From Cotesia glomerata (taxonomy: Eukaryota > Arthropoda > Insecta > Hymenoptera > Braconidae): a stretch of 64,000 nucleotides of DNA. Below the pieces are notes generated by a model, which searched no databases, was not told where the DNA came from, and was given only the letters and a program-made list of their open reading frames with translations. The position numbers and the translations under genes are program-made. This document shows positions 1 through 12,503 of this stretch, piece after piece. Each line of letters starts with the position of its first letter. The first letter of the stretch is position 1. Location of the stretch: positions 28,371,525-28,435,524 of the forward strand of contig NC_058159.1 in the NCBI RefSeq assembly GCF_020080835.1, given 5' to 3'.

Positions 1-660
1 ATCGGTGCATTGCTATATCCTAAAGAACTTATTTTTGACTTATTTCCAATTTTTCATTTTTTATTTTTTTTTAACCAAAAGAATAACACTGCAACTTTTT
101 CGACTATGCATGACTTTTACGATGATTTTTATTACCGGAAAGAAGGCGAAAGACTTGATAAGCATCTTTATCTTTCTATGCAATATATAAAATCGAATCA
201 ATAAAAACGAAGTTCAATTTCATGCAATAGAAAAGTGCAAGCATTCAAGAGCGTAGTCGTGACTAGAAGAATATTAAAAATCAATTGGCGAAAAAATTCG
301 AGCTCATAGAAATTTAAATTTCGTCTTTTAAGATTTTAATAAATTTACATTGAAAAAATTGATAAGAGTTATTAAATTTGTAAAATTCTAAATGGTTATA
401 TTTATTTCGGGATTTCATGAATCCGTTAAAATGAAATTTGAATAAACTCAAGGTCTTAAGAGGCTTACTAAGATAATCGTTGGTTTTAAACTTGGACGTA
501 TTATTTCTGTTCAATTGTGTCTAGCGTTTTTACCAATTATAAATTGGTTTTTTAAATAGAAGATCGATTGCGAAAGAAAATAAAGGTGACTTGAGATTAT
601 TTAAAGACCTATGAGTAGGATAATAATTTTTGATTGAAGATATTAATATTTTTACGCGTA

Positions 661-2174
661 CACAGAAAAAAAGGTTCACTTGAGCCAAGAAAATATTTTT
701 ATTACTAATTATTTTCCTGAGCGAAAAAAAAATTTTTTTTTTACACAAGAAATTTCACTTATTCCAACTAAATTAATCCTCTTGCTTTAAGAAATACGTA
801 TCTTGATCCAAGAAAATTTATTTATTTATTTAAGTCAAGAAAATCTTGTTGTTTTGAGAAAATTCAGCCTCTTGCTCCAAAAAATTTAGTTCTTGATAGA
901 AGTAAATTTTTTTGTCTTGAGAAAATTTCTCTCTTGCTCCAAAAAATTAAATATAAAGATAGAAGTAAATTTTCATTAATATTTTTATTTATTAACATGT
1001 CAAATGGGAAGATCAAATAATATTTCATCATTTTTTTTCATTCAATATGTATAATTACACGCTAAAATAATATAAAATGGGTATCAAATATTCAAGAGAA
1101 AAATTTTCTCAAGGTGAGAAAATTTTTTTCTTAGCTGAAGTAGGTGGCGCTGCTTCCCTACACTGATAGAAGGATTTAGTACAGAGTACTAAATTGATTT
1201 AGTAAAAAAATTTTTATTCATTTATTTGGGAGAAATAAATATTTTGTACCCATCAATATTATTTGTTACAGTTTAATAAATGATTTCTTTATATGAACAA
1301 AGCCTTATTACATGGAAATAAATATTTAGTTTCACCAAATAATATTTAGTAACAGGTACTAAATATTTCTTTGGCAAGTATTGTCGGTAGATGGCTACGC
1401 TTTAATTCCAATGTTTATGTGATACATAACCTATTCACTAACTCAGATTATTTTATTCAGCTCGATTTTGGGAGGTTTATTAAACCTTTAAAAACACACA
1501 TACTTCTAATAAATATCTTCTATTTATGTCTTTTTTCAGTGGAGTTTAGTTTACATTTTTTAATTTGTTTATTATTGATGTGTTAAAAACTTGTTTAATT
1601 TTAAATTTTATAAATGTCTCAAACGAAAAAATATAATTTAATGAGATTCTTTTCTTTATAATACATTATATTTTTACTTAAAATTATTTATTCTAATTAT
1701 TTTTATTTATTTTAAGTTAAAAAGTTAGGTTACACGCTAAAATTAGCTAAAAAATTAATTTCTTTGATACCAATAAACGATTTATTGAGTACCAATAAAT
1801 TATTTGTTAAATATTACTAAATATTTATTTAGTGGAACTAAATGAGGTTTAATAAATGATTTAGTAGCTATTACTAAATATTTGGTAATGAAAGGTTTGT
1901 TACTAAATCATTTAGTATCTGTTACTAAATCTTATTAAATAGAACTAAATCCTTCTATCAGTGTAAAGTATCTAAAAATCTTGATCAAATATAAAAATTT
2001 ATTGTATCAAATATTTATGATAATTTGAATTAGGAAAAAATGACTTCCACCAAGAATAGAATTTCTCGAAAAATTTTTACTTCGGCCAACACAACTTCGG
2101 TCTTCCTTCCGGCAGCCGAAAATTTTCTTGAGCCAAGAATTTTTTTCTCCAGTCAAGAAATTTTTCTTTCTGTG
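661..2174. mobile_element. CACAGAAA-ended MITE, copy A (interrupted)
   Basis: Inverted ends CACAGAAAAAAAGG / CTTTCTGTG are flanked by TA on both sides (659-660 and 2175-2176). The interior holds repeated phrases such as TTGAGCCAAGAAAAT and TCAAGAAATTT. No transposase is present. It is interrupted by another MITE at 1161-1963; without that insert it is about 709 bp. A close paralogue lies at 35975-37935. The TA duplication suggests a Tc1/mariner-type mobiliser, which is inference. Confidence 0.85.
1161..1963. mobile_element. CACTGATAGAAGG MITE (803 bp), nested in copy A
   Basis: Termini CACTGATAGAAGGATTTA and AAATCCTTCTATCAGTG are inverted repeats; TA flanks both ends (1159-1160, 1964-1965). 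The paralogous host element at 36676-36677 has a single TA and no insert, so the insertion and its 2-bp duplication are directly visible. A 71-codon open frame inside starts with TTG and has no recognisable domain. It recurs in the copy at 31541-32346 only because the DNA is nearly identical. Confidence 0.92.
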
Positions 2175-4299
2175 TATATTTTTGCATCAAATAATTTACT
2201 GTCGAAATTTTAGTGTAGGTAACTGTTTAAAGTTCGTTTATTTTATTAAAAATATTAATTCCTCTGTAAATAATTAAAAAAAATATATATTTTCATGTAA
2301 ACTGTGAATTTATCAATTTTTCTGGACTTGTTTTTTATTTTTTCTATTTATCCGATATTGAATACTTGACATCCACATCTTTTTTATCGCACCTTTGGTT
2401 GTTCAGCTCCAGATAAATTATTAAACGGAAAGAAAATTTATAACAGCAACACCCGATATTTGTCTTACACGAAACGACCTCGAAAAGTGAAGGAAGTAAA
2501 TAAAATATAAATATAAATAAGAAATCCAGAGGTCGATCCATTAAGTGTGGAAATCGGATAGCCGGTGATTCGCACGGTCGTTCGTCGGGGAATATTTATG
2601 GGGCGAGTACACGCGCCAATAAAAACAAACGATCTAAAAATCCCGTGCTTTATTTTTATAAATAAATATAGACATACACAACTATTTACTGCCGAGACGA
2701 GATTGCTGAGTTGAGTGGATATATGTCTACATATACAAACATACATAGTCGGGCTCGTAAACTCCAACGCGATTGCGGATTTATAGAGATGAGGAATCAT
2801 GGAATTCTCATGCCCAAGCCCAGGTATTAAAGATGTATGAACGTGAACGCGTACACTCTAACTGTTCGCTCCAAGTTTAAATGTACAACAAAATGCAAAA
2901 CTCGCTGCTGGTTCTAGCGATTTTTTTCACTTTTTTTTATTTTTGTTTTAGTGTCTTTTAATGCCTGCAGATTGTAACTGCAAACCGGTTAAAAATGCTT
3001 TACATCCTATTCTATAGATCCGTAAATTGCGAATCGAAAACGTTCCCGACTCGCTGTCGAGCGATACAATATTTACGTGGATTTTTGAAGATCATTTTAG
3101 GGCGCTATAACATCGCGGGAATCAATTCGAGGGTTTACGAGTTTCAGTTCATAAATTATATGAAGTAGCGTTGATAGAAAAATTTACAAAATTCCGAAAA
3201 TTTATTGTCTTGTTTCAAGTATTTATACTCTTAGTTTCTAAATCATTGGATCAAAATCTTTTTTCATAATTATATTTTATTGATTGTTACTATTTTTTCC
3301 AATTACATTTTTCAATTATAATCAGCTTATAAATCTTTAATTAATAATTCCTGGTCCATCGTTGGGCTTTAACTTATTTTAGATCTCTGCATAAATTAAT
3401 GTTAACAATATGTATTTATTTGATATTTGTGACTTCTTGGGGAAAAGTGGGTAAAAAAAACCCTATTTAGGGATCAAAATCTTTGTGACTCGAAATTGAA
3501 AGCCTTAATTGAGAAAAACTATTAAAAAATAGAATTTGAGTTAGAAAATTTAGGCTCTAGTAGATTCTATAAAAATTTATTAGAACATCTAAGAAATTAA
3601 CATGTGCCGAATTTTTAACTTTAAATTATCGAATTCATTAACTATAACTTCGTTTTCATGTAAGAATTTTATAATCTTGGTTCAAGAACAAGTTTTTTCA
3701 TTCAAAAAGCCAAAAAAATATTTTTTTTCTTTATCAACTCATTTTAAGAAATATTTAAGACTAATTTTTTTTTTATAAAAAAAATAAGAGAAATTTGGGC
3801 GTCGTTAGTATTCTTGAAACAAGTCGATAATATTTTGATAAATGTAACTTGGTATCTTAATCTAAAAGAAAGAAACTGTTGGGTTAAGCATAGGTTATCT
3901 TGTTTTAAAATAGTATTAATTAAAACTCTTGAATGAAGAACTTTTTATCTTCATTGAAGAGTTTTATTTCCAAGATTTAATTTTTTGAATTGAATATTTC
4001 GAAGCAAAAGTGAAATTTTGAATAAAATATTATTGTTGAATCTTGATTTTTTTTTCTTTAATGTAACATAATTTATTTTTATAAATTTTCAAATCTTAAA
4101 AAATGTTTAAAAAATACAATTTTTTTTTTTCATTTTCTCAAAATGCAAGTGCATTTAAATATTAAATATTTTTTACAAAAATTATTAATTGCTCTAATCA
4201 GGTTTAAATTCTTCTATAATTAATTTAAATCAGAATGTTGTAGACCAAATTGATATTATGTTTTTTACAAAACATAAAAACTCAAATTAAAATCAAAAA

Positions 4300-4525
4300 C
4301 TCAATAAAAATATCTAAAAAGTAAATTAATAAATACCTTAAAATTTTACAATATAAAAACACATAGTGTTTTTTAGTCTTATTTCTTATTTTTACTGTCT
4401 TATTATTTTATATTCATTACTGTTTAACTAATTTTATTATTACTATGTATTGATTTCTATGTAAGGCCCTTAGGGACCTAAGGCTTCAGGGTCTAAAAAT
4501 TTGGTAAATAATAAATAAATAATAA
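4300..4525 (+). mobile_element. Possible non-LTR retrotransposon 3' tail
   Basis: AT-rich sequence ends in a GGCCCTTAGGGACCTAAGGC phrase followed by AAATAATAAATAAATAATAA. This resembles the gene-free 3' ends seen at 12590-12656 and 29810-29862 in the window. No coding remnant is visible, so the call rests on tail style only. Confidence 0.35.
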
Positions 4526-7045
4526 TAGTCCTTAATTTACAAAAAATTACTGCGCATGACATGTTAATATATACAAACAAATTTTTTATTTTATTTTTAA
4601 TTAAAAAATTATTAATTTATTGAATTCAGAAACTAATGAAATACCAAAACAGTATAGTATAATACGCTAGGTGAAAAAAATAATAAATTTATCAAGAAAA
4701 AGTCAATTTATTTAGATGTGAATTTGTGCATGCACGTCTCGATGCAAATGTCTTTTATTTGCGAAGATAGAGAATGCGAGTGAGGTACGAAATGTATAAA
4801 GAGTTACAATAAGAGTATGTTAGAATGCAAGATATCTATATCGCATCGACCTATACATGTATATATAAATATATGGATCGCGTCTCGTATAGACCGAACC
4901 CGGAAAATACTTGTTTTCATTTCCTGGTCTCGACTCTCACATCCTTCTTCTATCAGTTTCGCATTTGGTATTCTACGAAATACGAATCTCGCGAGAATTT
5001 AAAGCGTCTTACTCTTTCCTCTGGTACTTCTTTGCTACTACTTCTACTTCTACTATCACTATAATGCTTCTATCTAAGTGCATTCGACATTAGTGAGTGT
5101 GCGGGTGTGCTTGCAAATGATGGAAAAGTTCAGATTTGGATTGGCTTAAGAAGCTGCAGAGACTCGAATAAAAAAGGATATGAAAAATTTATACATAAAC
5201 TGTAAAGATAAATATAAATATAAATTTATGCATGATACATTTGCTAAAAAGCTGCCAGAGAAAGTTCATAAAAAAAATTTAGCATTAAGTAACAAACAGA
5301 CAATATCTTTATGTAAATGTTTACATGAGAGAATGAAAACTCGTTCAATATTTCAGGTAAGTGACACTAAAACACGGAAATATCAACTAGCGCTCGCCTG
5401 GATAAAATCTCCGAGGGAAACAAACGGAATACAGTAATACAATCTAATAAGTAGACGGGAACTATTCGGAGGAAATTAACGGTAAAGTTTCTAAAAGGAT
5501 TCTATGAAGTTGTCACTTAGAAAACTTGTTCTTTTTTGGGATTACAGAAAATAATTTCTCGCATTGCACGCTGCTGTATCAAAGTTTGTTAAGATCTAAT
5601 TTTTGAAATGCTTAAGTGAAAAACTATTTAACTTATATATTTATTTATTATTTAATTTCAATGCTAAGGCAGAATAGCCAAATGGCAAAAGTATACAAAA
5701 AAAAAAAAAATGATAATAAAGTACACGTATGAATAATGAAGATTTAATTTTCAAAATTTTAGATATTAAGAAAAATTGTTTTTTTTTTTTTCAATTTGGA
5801 GTATAGTTAGGATAAATACAAGAAAGTTTAAATTTGAATATAAAAATTAAAAATTAAAGAGTTAAACTCAGTGGTGCAAAGTGCAAAAAGATGATAATTT
5901 AAAATGATAAATTCATGTAACAAAAATGTGTGAATTCAAAAGCACTAGTCTTAAATTTGTTTAGGCTAAGTGAATTTGTGATTTTAATTGGTACTTTTCT
6001 CCAAATTCGGATCGCAGAAATTACGAAGAAATATACGATAAACATAAAAAAATACGTATTTTTTATAAGATTTTGGTTTATATGAAACATTTTCAAATTT
6101 TCATTTTTCGGTTTGCCACATTTAAAATCAAAATGAAAATTTAATGATTTATTTATTATTTATCTGAAAGAACTTATTATTCAATAGCATTTAATTTAAT
6201 ATGGAATAAAATTTAAATAATACATAATTTGAAATATTTATTTTAAACATCAAGCTAAAACTAAGTAAACATTTTCATGACTTTCTGTAATAGTATTTTA
6301 AATTTTACATAAGTCATAAAAATTAACGAAATATATATCTTCTATAATCTATATATATACTAATAAAAGTAAAATCCTTTTTTAGACATGTCTAACCAAA
6401 AAAAACTATGAAATCAATAATCATAAGATTAATCTGATAAAATGCATCGTTTCTCAGACAATATTTTAAGTTTAAAATATATTTTCGATATTTTATCGAG
6501 AGAGTAATCAGTGTTCATCACAAATAATTTCTTCAGTAATTTTATTTAACTTAATAATTCTATTATTGGTTGACTAATTTGATATTTGCCAAGTTTAATA
6601 CAATTTTGATTACGATTTTAAAGTTGTATATATTCAAAACTAAGCTAAGCAGACGATTAACACTTAGTACCTTATAATTAGATAGTCATTATCAAAAGTT
6701 TAATTTGGCTAAAAAAACCGGATAAAACTAGTGAAGATGATATTTCTTAGCATAAATTTGATTTTTAAAATATATAAAAATATGACAAGTCACGATTAAT
6801 TACTGAGCTCTGCCGAACTGACCGGTCTGATCTCTCTACTAACTATAATCCTGATTCTCTATGCAAACTATTTTATGAAATGGCGTTAATTTATATCTAT
6901 AATTGCTCTAATTTTCTTCATACAAATTTAATACTTTTTTCTTTAGTTATTTTTATTTTTTATGTTTACCTACTCAAGTAGCTATAAAGTGATTGCTACA
7001 ATCTGAATTTATTATTTAACTTTCTTGGTTATCTTGTCATTACTA

Positions 7046-7145
7046 AAATAATTTAAAAACAATTACTTTGTTAATATTATTAACCCTGTTAATGGCTACG
7101 GCTGTTGGGTTTGGTTGTAAATAAATGATTAAATAAATAAATAAA
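7046..7145 (+). mobile_element. Possible non-LTR retrotransposon 3' tail in the Dpr-like intron
   Basis: A short segment contains GGCTACGGCTGTTGGGTTTGG followed by TAAATAAATGATTAAATAAATAAATAAA, the style of hymenopteran non-LTR 3' ends. It lies just downstream (minus-strand sense) of the exon 2 donor and accounts for the meaningless reading frame that continues past that donor. Confidence 0.4.
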
Positions 7146-7165
7146 AGTATCTCTAAAGTCGTTAC

Positions 7166-8394
7166 CTTTTTGTCTCCCAGCAGTCCAATGCGACAATCCA
7201 GCAAAACAGTGCTGCCAATCCTCTCAGTAACATTCCTGCCATCATCATTATCCAAAAAATACGGACCATACTTCCCAAAAGAACTAGGAATACTAGGAAT
7301 CTTGAACCCGGCGAGAAAACTGCGCTTAGTGGTAGTAAAAACTGGCGCCCAAGTTCTGGGTGCATCATCCTCGTCCATGGCCGTGTTGAGCGAGGGTTTG
7401 ATTTCGTAGAAAACTTTGTTAGGCTTGCCGTCAACGAGGTTGATAGACGGCTTGGAATGGTCTTTCTTCAAGTAAGGATTATCATGATCGTCGCCTTGAG
7501 AAGCGTTCTTCGAAACCCACATACTTGCGCCCAGTACTTGTGGCTCTAAGATCAATGGCGCCTCGAGGGTGGACTCTGCCAATCGGTTGGTTCTCGAATG
7601 GGTTGAATGGTCCGAGTTTCCAGAGTGTAGAGTGCCAGACAATATCTGTTTGGCACTTAGCACTTTGATTGTTCTCGTAGACGTAAGCGTCGATGTGGCT
7701 TTCCTTAAATTCGGTCCGTCCGAATCATCTAATTGGTTCCGAGTCGTAAGCTTTTTACTTGGATCCTTGAGCTGATCGTCGACATCTCGAATTGTTTCGG
7801 CGTCGAGAAGCGAACCGGAAATCAATGTGTCCGTAGCTTCTTCCACCGACTCATCAACTTGGGATTTAGTGTCCGGTATTGCTTGAGTAAGGTTTTCCGG
7901 TCTTGAAAACTCAAGGAAGCTCCCATCACTCCGCTTCACCCTGTATTTGTTGTCTTGCTCCACTTCTGAAGGATTTAGGGTCTGTGAATTTTGGTTTTCC
8001 GCAGATGATAATAAAAATTTATGCTTCTGCGTAATTATTTCTTCTGTGTACCTAACTGTAGGTACATTTGCTGTTGTTGACGCTATTTTAACTGCTTCGG
8101 AAATGTTTTTGGTGGTAGCGGTGATGTTTGTCCATTTGCGATTGGAAAACATATTAAGTTCAACTCTATCCATTTTTATTATCGCATTTTGAAGAAGTTC
8201 ACTCGGGTGTGGAGTGACCTCAATTTCAACTTTTCCAACGCATCGGTTACAACGATACTCTGGAGATATTGAAGTACTTCCATCGTTGGTGGTACTGGTG
8301 GTACTGGTGGTACTGATGTTGATGCTGATGCTGATGTTGTCCTCATTTCGATGATTGACGTCCTCGACGATCCGATATTTCCTGTCCTCGGTTT
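7166..8394 (-). CDS. dpr-like: Dpr / zig-8-like Ig-superfamily protein, exon 2 (extension plus start of Ig1)
   Basis: Dpr proteins are neuronal surface proteins with two Ig domains that bind DIP partners in synaptic matching (family knowledge). Spliced to the exon at 12923..12854 this gives residues 24-433. The end, around GPYF (400-403), NVT (411-413), C424 and LGDKK (429-433), matches the opening of Dpr Ig1; C424 is the B-strand cysteine. The exon stops at AAAAAG|GTAACG (donor GT 7165-7164, phase 0) exactly before the expected SVSWIR strand. The start is the acceptor TTACTGTTACAG|AAACC (phase 1). The long reading frame continues upstream only to a TTG and then a stop, without an ATG, which supports splicing. 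Before Ig1 lie about 375 residues: a Ser/Thr run from simple trinucleotide repeats (near 8290-8340), CNRC at 72-75, a furin-like RVKR at 175-178 and seven N-glycosylation sequons. Many Dprs have much shorter extensions. Family is confident; which dpr number is unknown. Confidence 0.85.
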
Positions 8395-9050
8395 CTGTAA
8401 CAGTAATCGGAAAAACGCTCAACGTCTTTTCTATATCGATTTACCGGGAGGCTAACGTTTTTGTATACCCCCGGTGGGAGGTAAATCTTACGCTTCGATT
8501 GAGTTGAACGCGAACGATGAAGAAAGAATTGGTTCATTCTGATGAAAAATCGAGAATTCCAAGTGCTATGTGGACAATGATTAATGTAGATGCCTTTTTT
8601 TCGACTTGTTTTGTTCGCGAACCACGTTTTCAAATATATATATATTGGAAAACTACATATATATACATGTACTTGGCCAAGAAAAAATGAGATATATTTT
8701 TTGTTGAGACATGAACTAACTTCAACCCTGTTGTTGACAGCTCAATCAAATACCCCCCCTCCCCTTTCTAAAATCTTTTTTAAACCTTTATTGTTTTGTT
8801 CCTAGGTGAATTCTTCTTTAGTGGAGTTGTTAAGTGTCAACAACAAGTTGGATTTAATGATTGTAGAAACGGATTTTATTTTTATAATTTAATGCTTATA
8901 CGGAAAAAAAATTGTAGGAAAAATTACAAATGTTATATTGTAATCCAGAACCAGACTATCAATATTACTTACATAACTTTATATTTTAAAATTTATGATG
9001 CGACATCGTAAAAATCCGTATATTGACTACCTTTATATGCCCTCGGAATA

Positions 9051-9599
9051 CACGAAAAAAAGTGTACTGTAAAATTCACTCGGATTCCGGTTAGTTTTTA
9101 TAGTTTCAAACAGTACAGCGGACATCGGAGTGGCACAAATGTAAATATTACAAAACTTAATGTAAAAAGTGTAAAAGCCACAATTTATAATTTAATATCG
9201 AAAATGTGATTAGTAGCAGTCACTATAGTAAATAACGACTCTCTCAACTTGAAAAATTACAGTTTCAAACAGTAAAAATTGCTGTTTTAATATATAGTCT
9301 ATACTATGAAGAGAAAAAGAAGATCTCACACTCGGAGAATTTAACATTTGAAACAGTAAAAATTCTACTTTTAAAATATATATTTTACCAGTCCAAACAA
9401 ATTAATAATTATAGTTTGATTTTTAGCGTTGCGTTTAAAATTTACCATTTTATTTTGTAAATATTGACATTGCTTATATAGAAATTTAGTAACTGTAGTT
9501 TATATTTTTTACATATCATGCGATAATTTTTTAGGTACGAAATGATAAATACCAAAGTCAAAATTCTTAATTATTTATTACAGTTTACTTTTTTCCATG
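9051..9599. mobile_element. CACGAAAA / cagtaaaaatt MITE, first of a tandem pair
   Basis: It begins CACGAAAAAAAGTGTACTG after TA (9049-9050) and ends in the inverted TTACAGTTTACTTTTTTCC. Inside, AGTTTCAAACAGTA-type phrases recur. It is about 94% similar by eye to the copy immediately following, but lacks roughly 190 bp near the right end. Confidence 0.8.
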
Positions 9600-9601
9600 T
9601 A

Positions 9602-10340
9602 TATGAAAAAAAGTAAACTGTAAAATTCACTCGGATTCCGGTTAGTTTTTATAGTTTCAAACAGTACAGTGGACATCGGTGTGGCACAAATGTAAATATT
9701 ACAAAACTTAATGTAGAAAGTGTAAAAGCCACAATTTATAATTTAATATTGAAAATGTGATTAGTAGCTGTCACTATAGTAAATAACGACTCTCTTAACT
9801 TGAAAAATTACAATTTCAAACAGTAAAAATTGCTGTTTTAATATATAGTCTATACTATGAAGAGAAAAGGAAGATCTCACACTCGGAGAATTTAACATTT
9901 GAAACAGTAAAAATTCTACTCTTAAAATATATATTTTACCAGTCCAAACAAATTAATAATTATAGTTTGATTTTTAGCGTTGCGTTTAAAATTTACCATT
10001 TTATTTTGTAAATATTGACGTTGCTTACATAGAAAATTTAGTAACTGTAGTTTATATTTTTTACATATCATGCGATCATTTTTTAGGTACGAAATGATAA
10101 ATATCAAAGTCAAAATTCTTAATTATTATACTTTAACATTTTCGACTTTCACATAGCGAATATTACTGTTTGAAATAGTATTTTCTTCCATATAAATAAT
10201 AAATTGTAGCATTTAAATAATAAATATTATAAAGTGATTGTTAAAATCACGAGTTTACTGTTTGAAATGGTAATTTTTTCCAGTTAATCATTACTTATTA
10301 TAAATTGACTATTATTTATTACAGTTCACTTTTTTCCGTG
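9602..10340. mobile_element. CACGAAAA / cagtaaaaatt MITE, second of a tandem pair
   Basis: It starts TATGAAAAAAAGTAAACTG and ends ATTACAGTTCACTTTTTTCCG; TA follows at 10341-10342. It shares the single TA at 9600-9601 with the preceding copy. The segment at about 10127-10310, absent from copy one, contains two more TACTGTTTGAAAT phrases in inverse orientation. Confidence 0.8.
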
Positions 10341-11930
10341 TATGATTGTCGGAATCACGCGTTGTATTTAAAACAATTAAAATTTTTTTTGTTCACAACA
10401 AATTTGGAAAAATCTAAGAAATGTGAGTTATTGAGTTTCAAAACGAAACAATTGACCTAAATCTAACACAAACATGTTTTATGATACCGATTCAACAAAA
10501 CATTTGCGAAAATAAATTTAGACTCTATTGTTTCCGAAAACAGTTTCAATACTCACTGCAATCCGATTCACGTACTTGATAAATTGTAACACGATAAATG
10601 AAGTTAAATTTGAATAAAAGACCTCTTGACCCATTGCAAATCCAGATATAATTTAATGTCGGTATAAATAAATGCCGATTAAAATAGAAAATACAATGAA
10701 AAAGAAAAAAAAATATTGTAAATTTGCGTATATTAACATTTGATCTATATTGTAACGCTGAACGAAATTGAGTCACTTTGAAAGAGAGCTTTTGAAAAAA
10801 AAATATTTCCCATTAAAATTGTACAAAACAAAATAAAACAAATTTAAATAACATGACGTGATATGTGAGAGTTATTCACACACTCTCCTTTGTGGGGATT
10901 CATTTCCAGTGGGTGATTTGTATATTACAAAAATAAAGTTGTGAGCAAACTGTGGTATGAACAGGCTTGGGCTCGAGAGATACTAAGAGATTGTACGGTC
11001 AAAGAGGAGTCTTTGTGGAATTTGTTTACCAGAGATTCCTTGTGATATTGCTTCCAACACGCTTCGGGGGATCTACGTCAAGAACCAATTCCGTGACACT
11101 CAGATCATAGTTAGTATCTCTGTCTATGTTTATATCTATACTATACGCATTGAAATAGATCAATAGCTCACTTGAGTCAATAATCCCTCTCTATTTGATT
11201 CACTGGCAAATATGTTATTTAACACAGTAGGCTCCTGTGAAAAAATCAATGGTCATTTTCGTGAACGAAAAAAGTTATTAGAACCAGGATTTTCATTACA
11301 TACTTTTGTAAAGAAACGGATTATTTTAAATTGAGGATTTTAGATAAAGCCAAAGTGAGCAGAATAACAAGTAGACTGTTAGAGGTATTCCAGAGATCGG
11401 TTAATTGAATTTTTCACATTGGATTTAGTAAAAAAATTGCAATTTGTGCCATTCTACAGAAACGATCTCGAGTTACACGGACGACAGCTATGTTGAGCAC
11501 TTCAAATAAGAAAGTACTTTCAATGTTTACACTTATGCTTTGAAAAGTTTTCGCGCATCGAGTAAATATAGGATGAATTTAATTTTGATTTCTTTTCATT
11601 CTTTAATTTTTTTGTTTTATATGTCAATAAAATTTATTTGTGTTTGAGTAAAAACGTATTTGATATGTATTAAAAAAAAAAAAATTTGTTGTAATTGTAA
11701 CAAAACCTTTTTACCTAAAGTAAAGAAGACTATTAGCACTAAAAATGCTTACTATTTAGCAATTAAATATTATAATAAACTATCGAATGAGTTAAAAACA
11801 CTGAATGTATCTAAGAAACTCCTAAGAAGAAAAATTTGCCAATTTATTAGAAATCTGAATTTTTAGAAACTTATGGTTGTATTTATATACCTTAGAGATG
11901 ACTGTATAGCAATTTTTTATGACATTTGCA

Positions 11931-12104
11931 CACTGATGGAAGGATTTGTTTATAGTTTATAAATGAATATCAGATTTATTAAATACAAACAAATCATTTT
12001 AAATACTAAGAAATATTTGTTTAATACTAAAAAGTGGTCTCTAATAAATGATTTGTTGAATATTAAAAAATATTTTTAACTATAAACAAATCCTTCTATC
12101 AGTG
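11931..12104. mobile_element. CACTGATGGAAGG MITE, short form (174 bp)
   Basis: It has the same inverted ends as the 803-806 bp copies, but only about 174 bp. It is flanked by CA on both sides (11929-11930, 12105-12106), suggesting that YA rather than strictly TA targets are used. Confidence 0.85.
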
Positions 12105-12219
12105 CAATTTTGTGCTTTTCTTTTTTATATTACTTATCGTGATATGTAAAATGTATGCATAATTTTTTGTATTTTGTATTTTTTCTGGTTTCTATGCACA
12201 AGTGTAATGCACCTCTATG

Positions 12220-12503
12220 CACGGAAAAAAGAAAACTTGAAAAATTACATTATAAATAGTAATAAGTGTCCCGTCTTATTCAAAACGAGAAAAATTACAG
12301 TTCGAAATAACATTTTTCTAGATTCAAACTTTGAATGTTAATTTTCAGAGCTTTCACACGTAAATAAATAAATAGAACAGTTTTTAAATCTTTTAAACAA
12401 TTTTTTTTTCTAATTTTATATTTTTGCTACTCTAAGTAATTTGATTTTGATTTTGTTTTACGATTTTTGTCTTGAGACTACCTTTATTTCTTTCATTTCT
12501 GTG
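12220..12503. mobile_element. CACGGAAAA-type MITE remnant in retrotransposon tail
   Basis: CACGGAAAAAAGAAAACTTG at the left and CATTTCTGTG at the right form weak inverted ends of the CACAGAAA/CACGGAAAA style. No clean target duplication is visible, so the borders are approximate. Confidence 0.45.

Larger units (their letters stand above)
1..7165 (-). other. Intron 3' of the Dpr-like exon 2 (partial), no further exon found
   Basis: On the minus strand, everything left of the donor at 7165 should be intron of the Dpr-like gene, because the Ig1 domain is cut after its first cysteine and must continue in a later exon. I looked on the minus strand for the expected Trp-Ile-Arg segment of Ig1 and for Ig2 and saw neither. 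Besides the mobile elements listed separately there are stretches of somewhat higher GC at about 2530-2880, 3000-3180 and 4720-5100 with no recognisable coding signal. Long intron size is normal in this family. That the rest of the gene lies outside the window is inference. Confidence 0.6.

Noticed and set aside
1371..1586. 71-codon frame, repeated at 31754-31969
   Set aside because: TTG start, AT-biased residues, no domain; it is shared only because both lie in nearly identical MITE copies.
2465..2800. 111-codon minus-strand frame in a GC-richer patch; tested as the next Dpr exon
   Set aside because: Has an ATG but lacks the Trp-Ile-Arg and second cysteine of Ig1 and matches no family I know.
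5180..5437. 85-codon plus-strand frame containing a perfect donor TTTCAG|GTAAGTG
   Set aside because: No family resemblance, no matching acceptor or partner exon; a chance donor in AT-rich DNA is likely.
7043..7165. C-terminal 40 residues of the long minus-strand reading frame after GDKK
   Set aside because: They follow a consensus donor (AAG|GTAAC) exactly where Dpr Ig1 exons end, are hydrophobic and asparagine-rich, and overlap a retrotransposon-like tail; read as intron.
8395..8633. Upstream extension of exon 2, including a TTG start and an overlapping 96-codon frame
   Set aside because: No ATG before the in-frame stop at 8441-8443. The splice from 12854 with matching phase explains the frame better.
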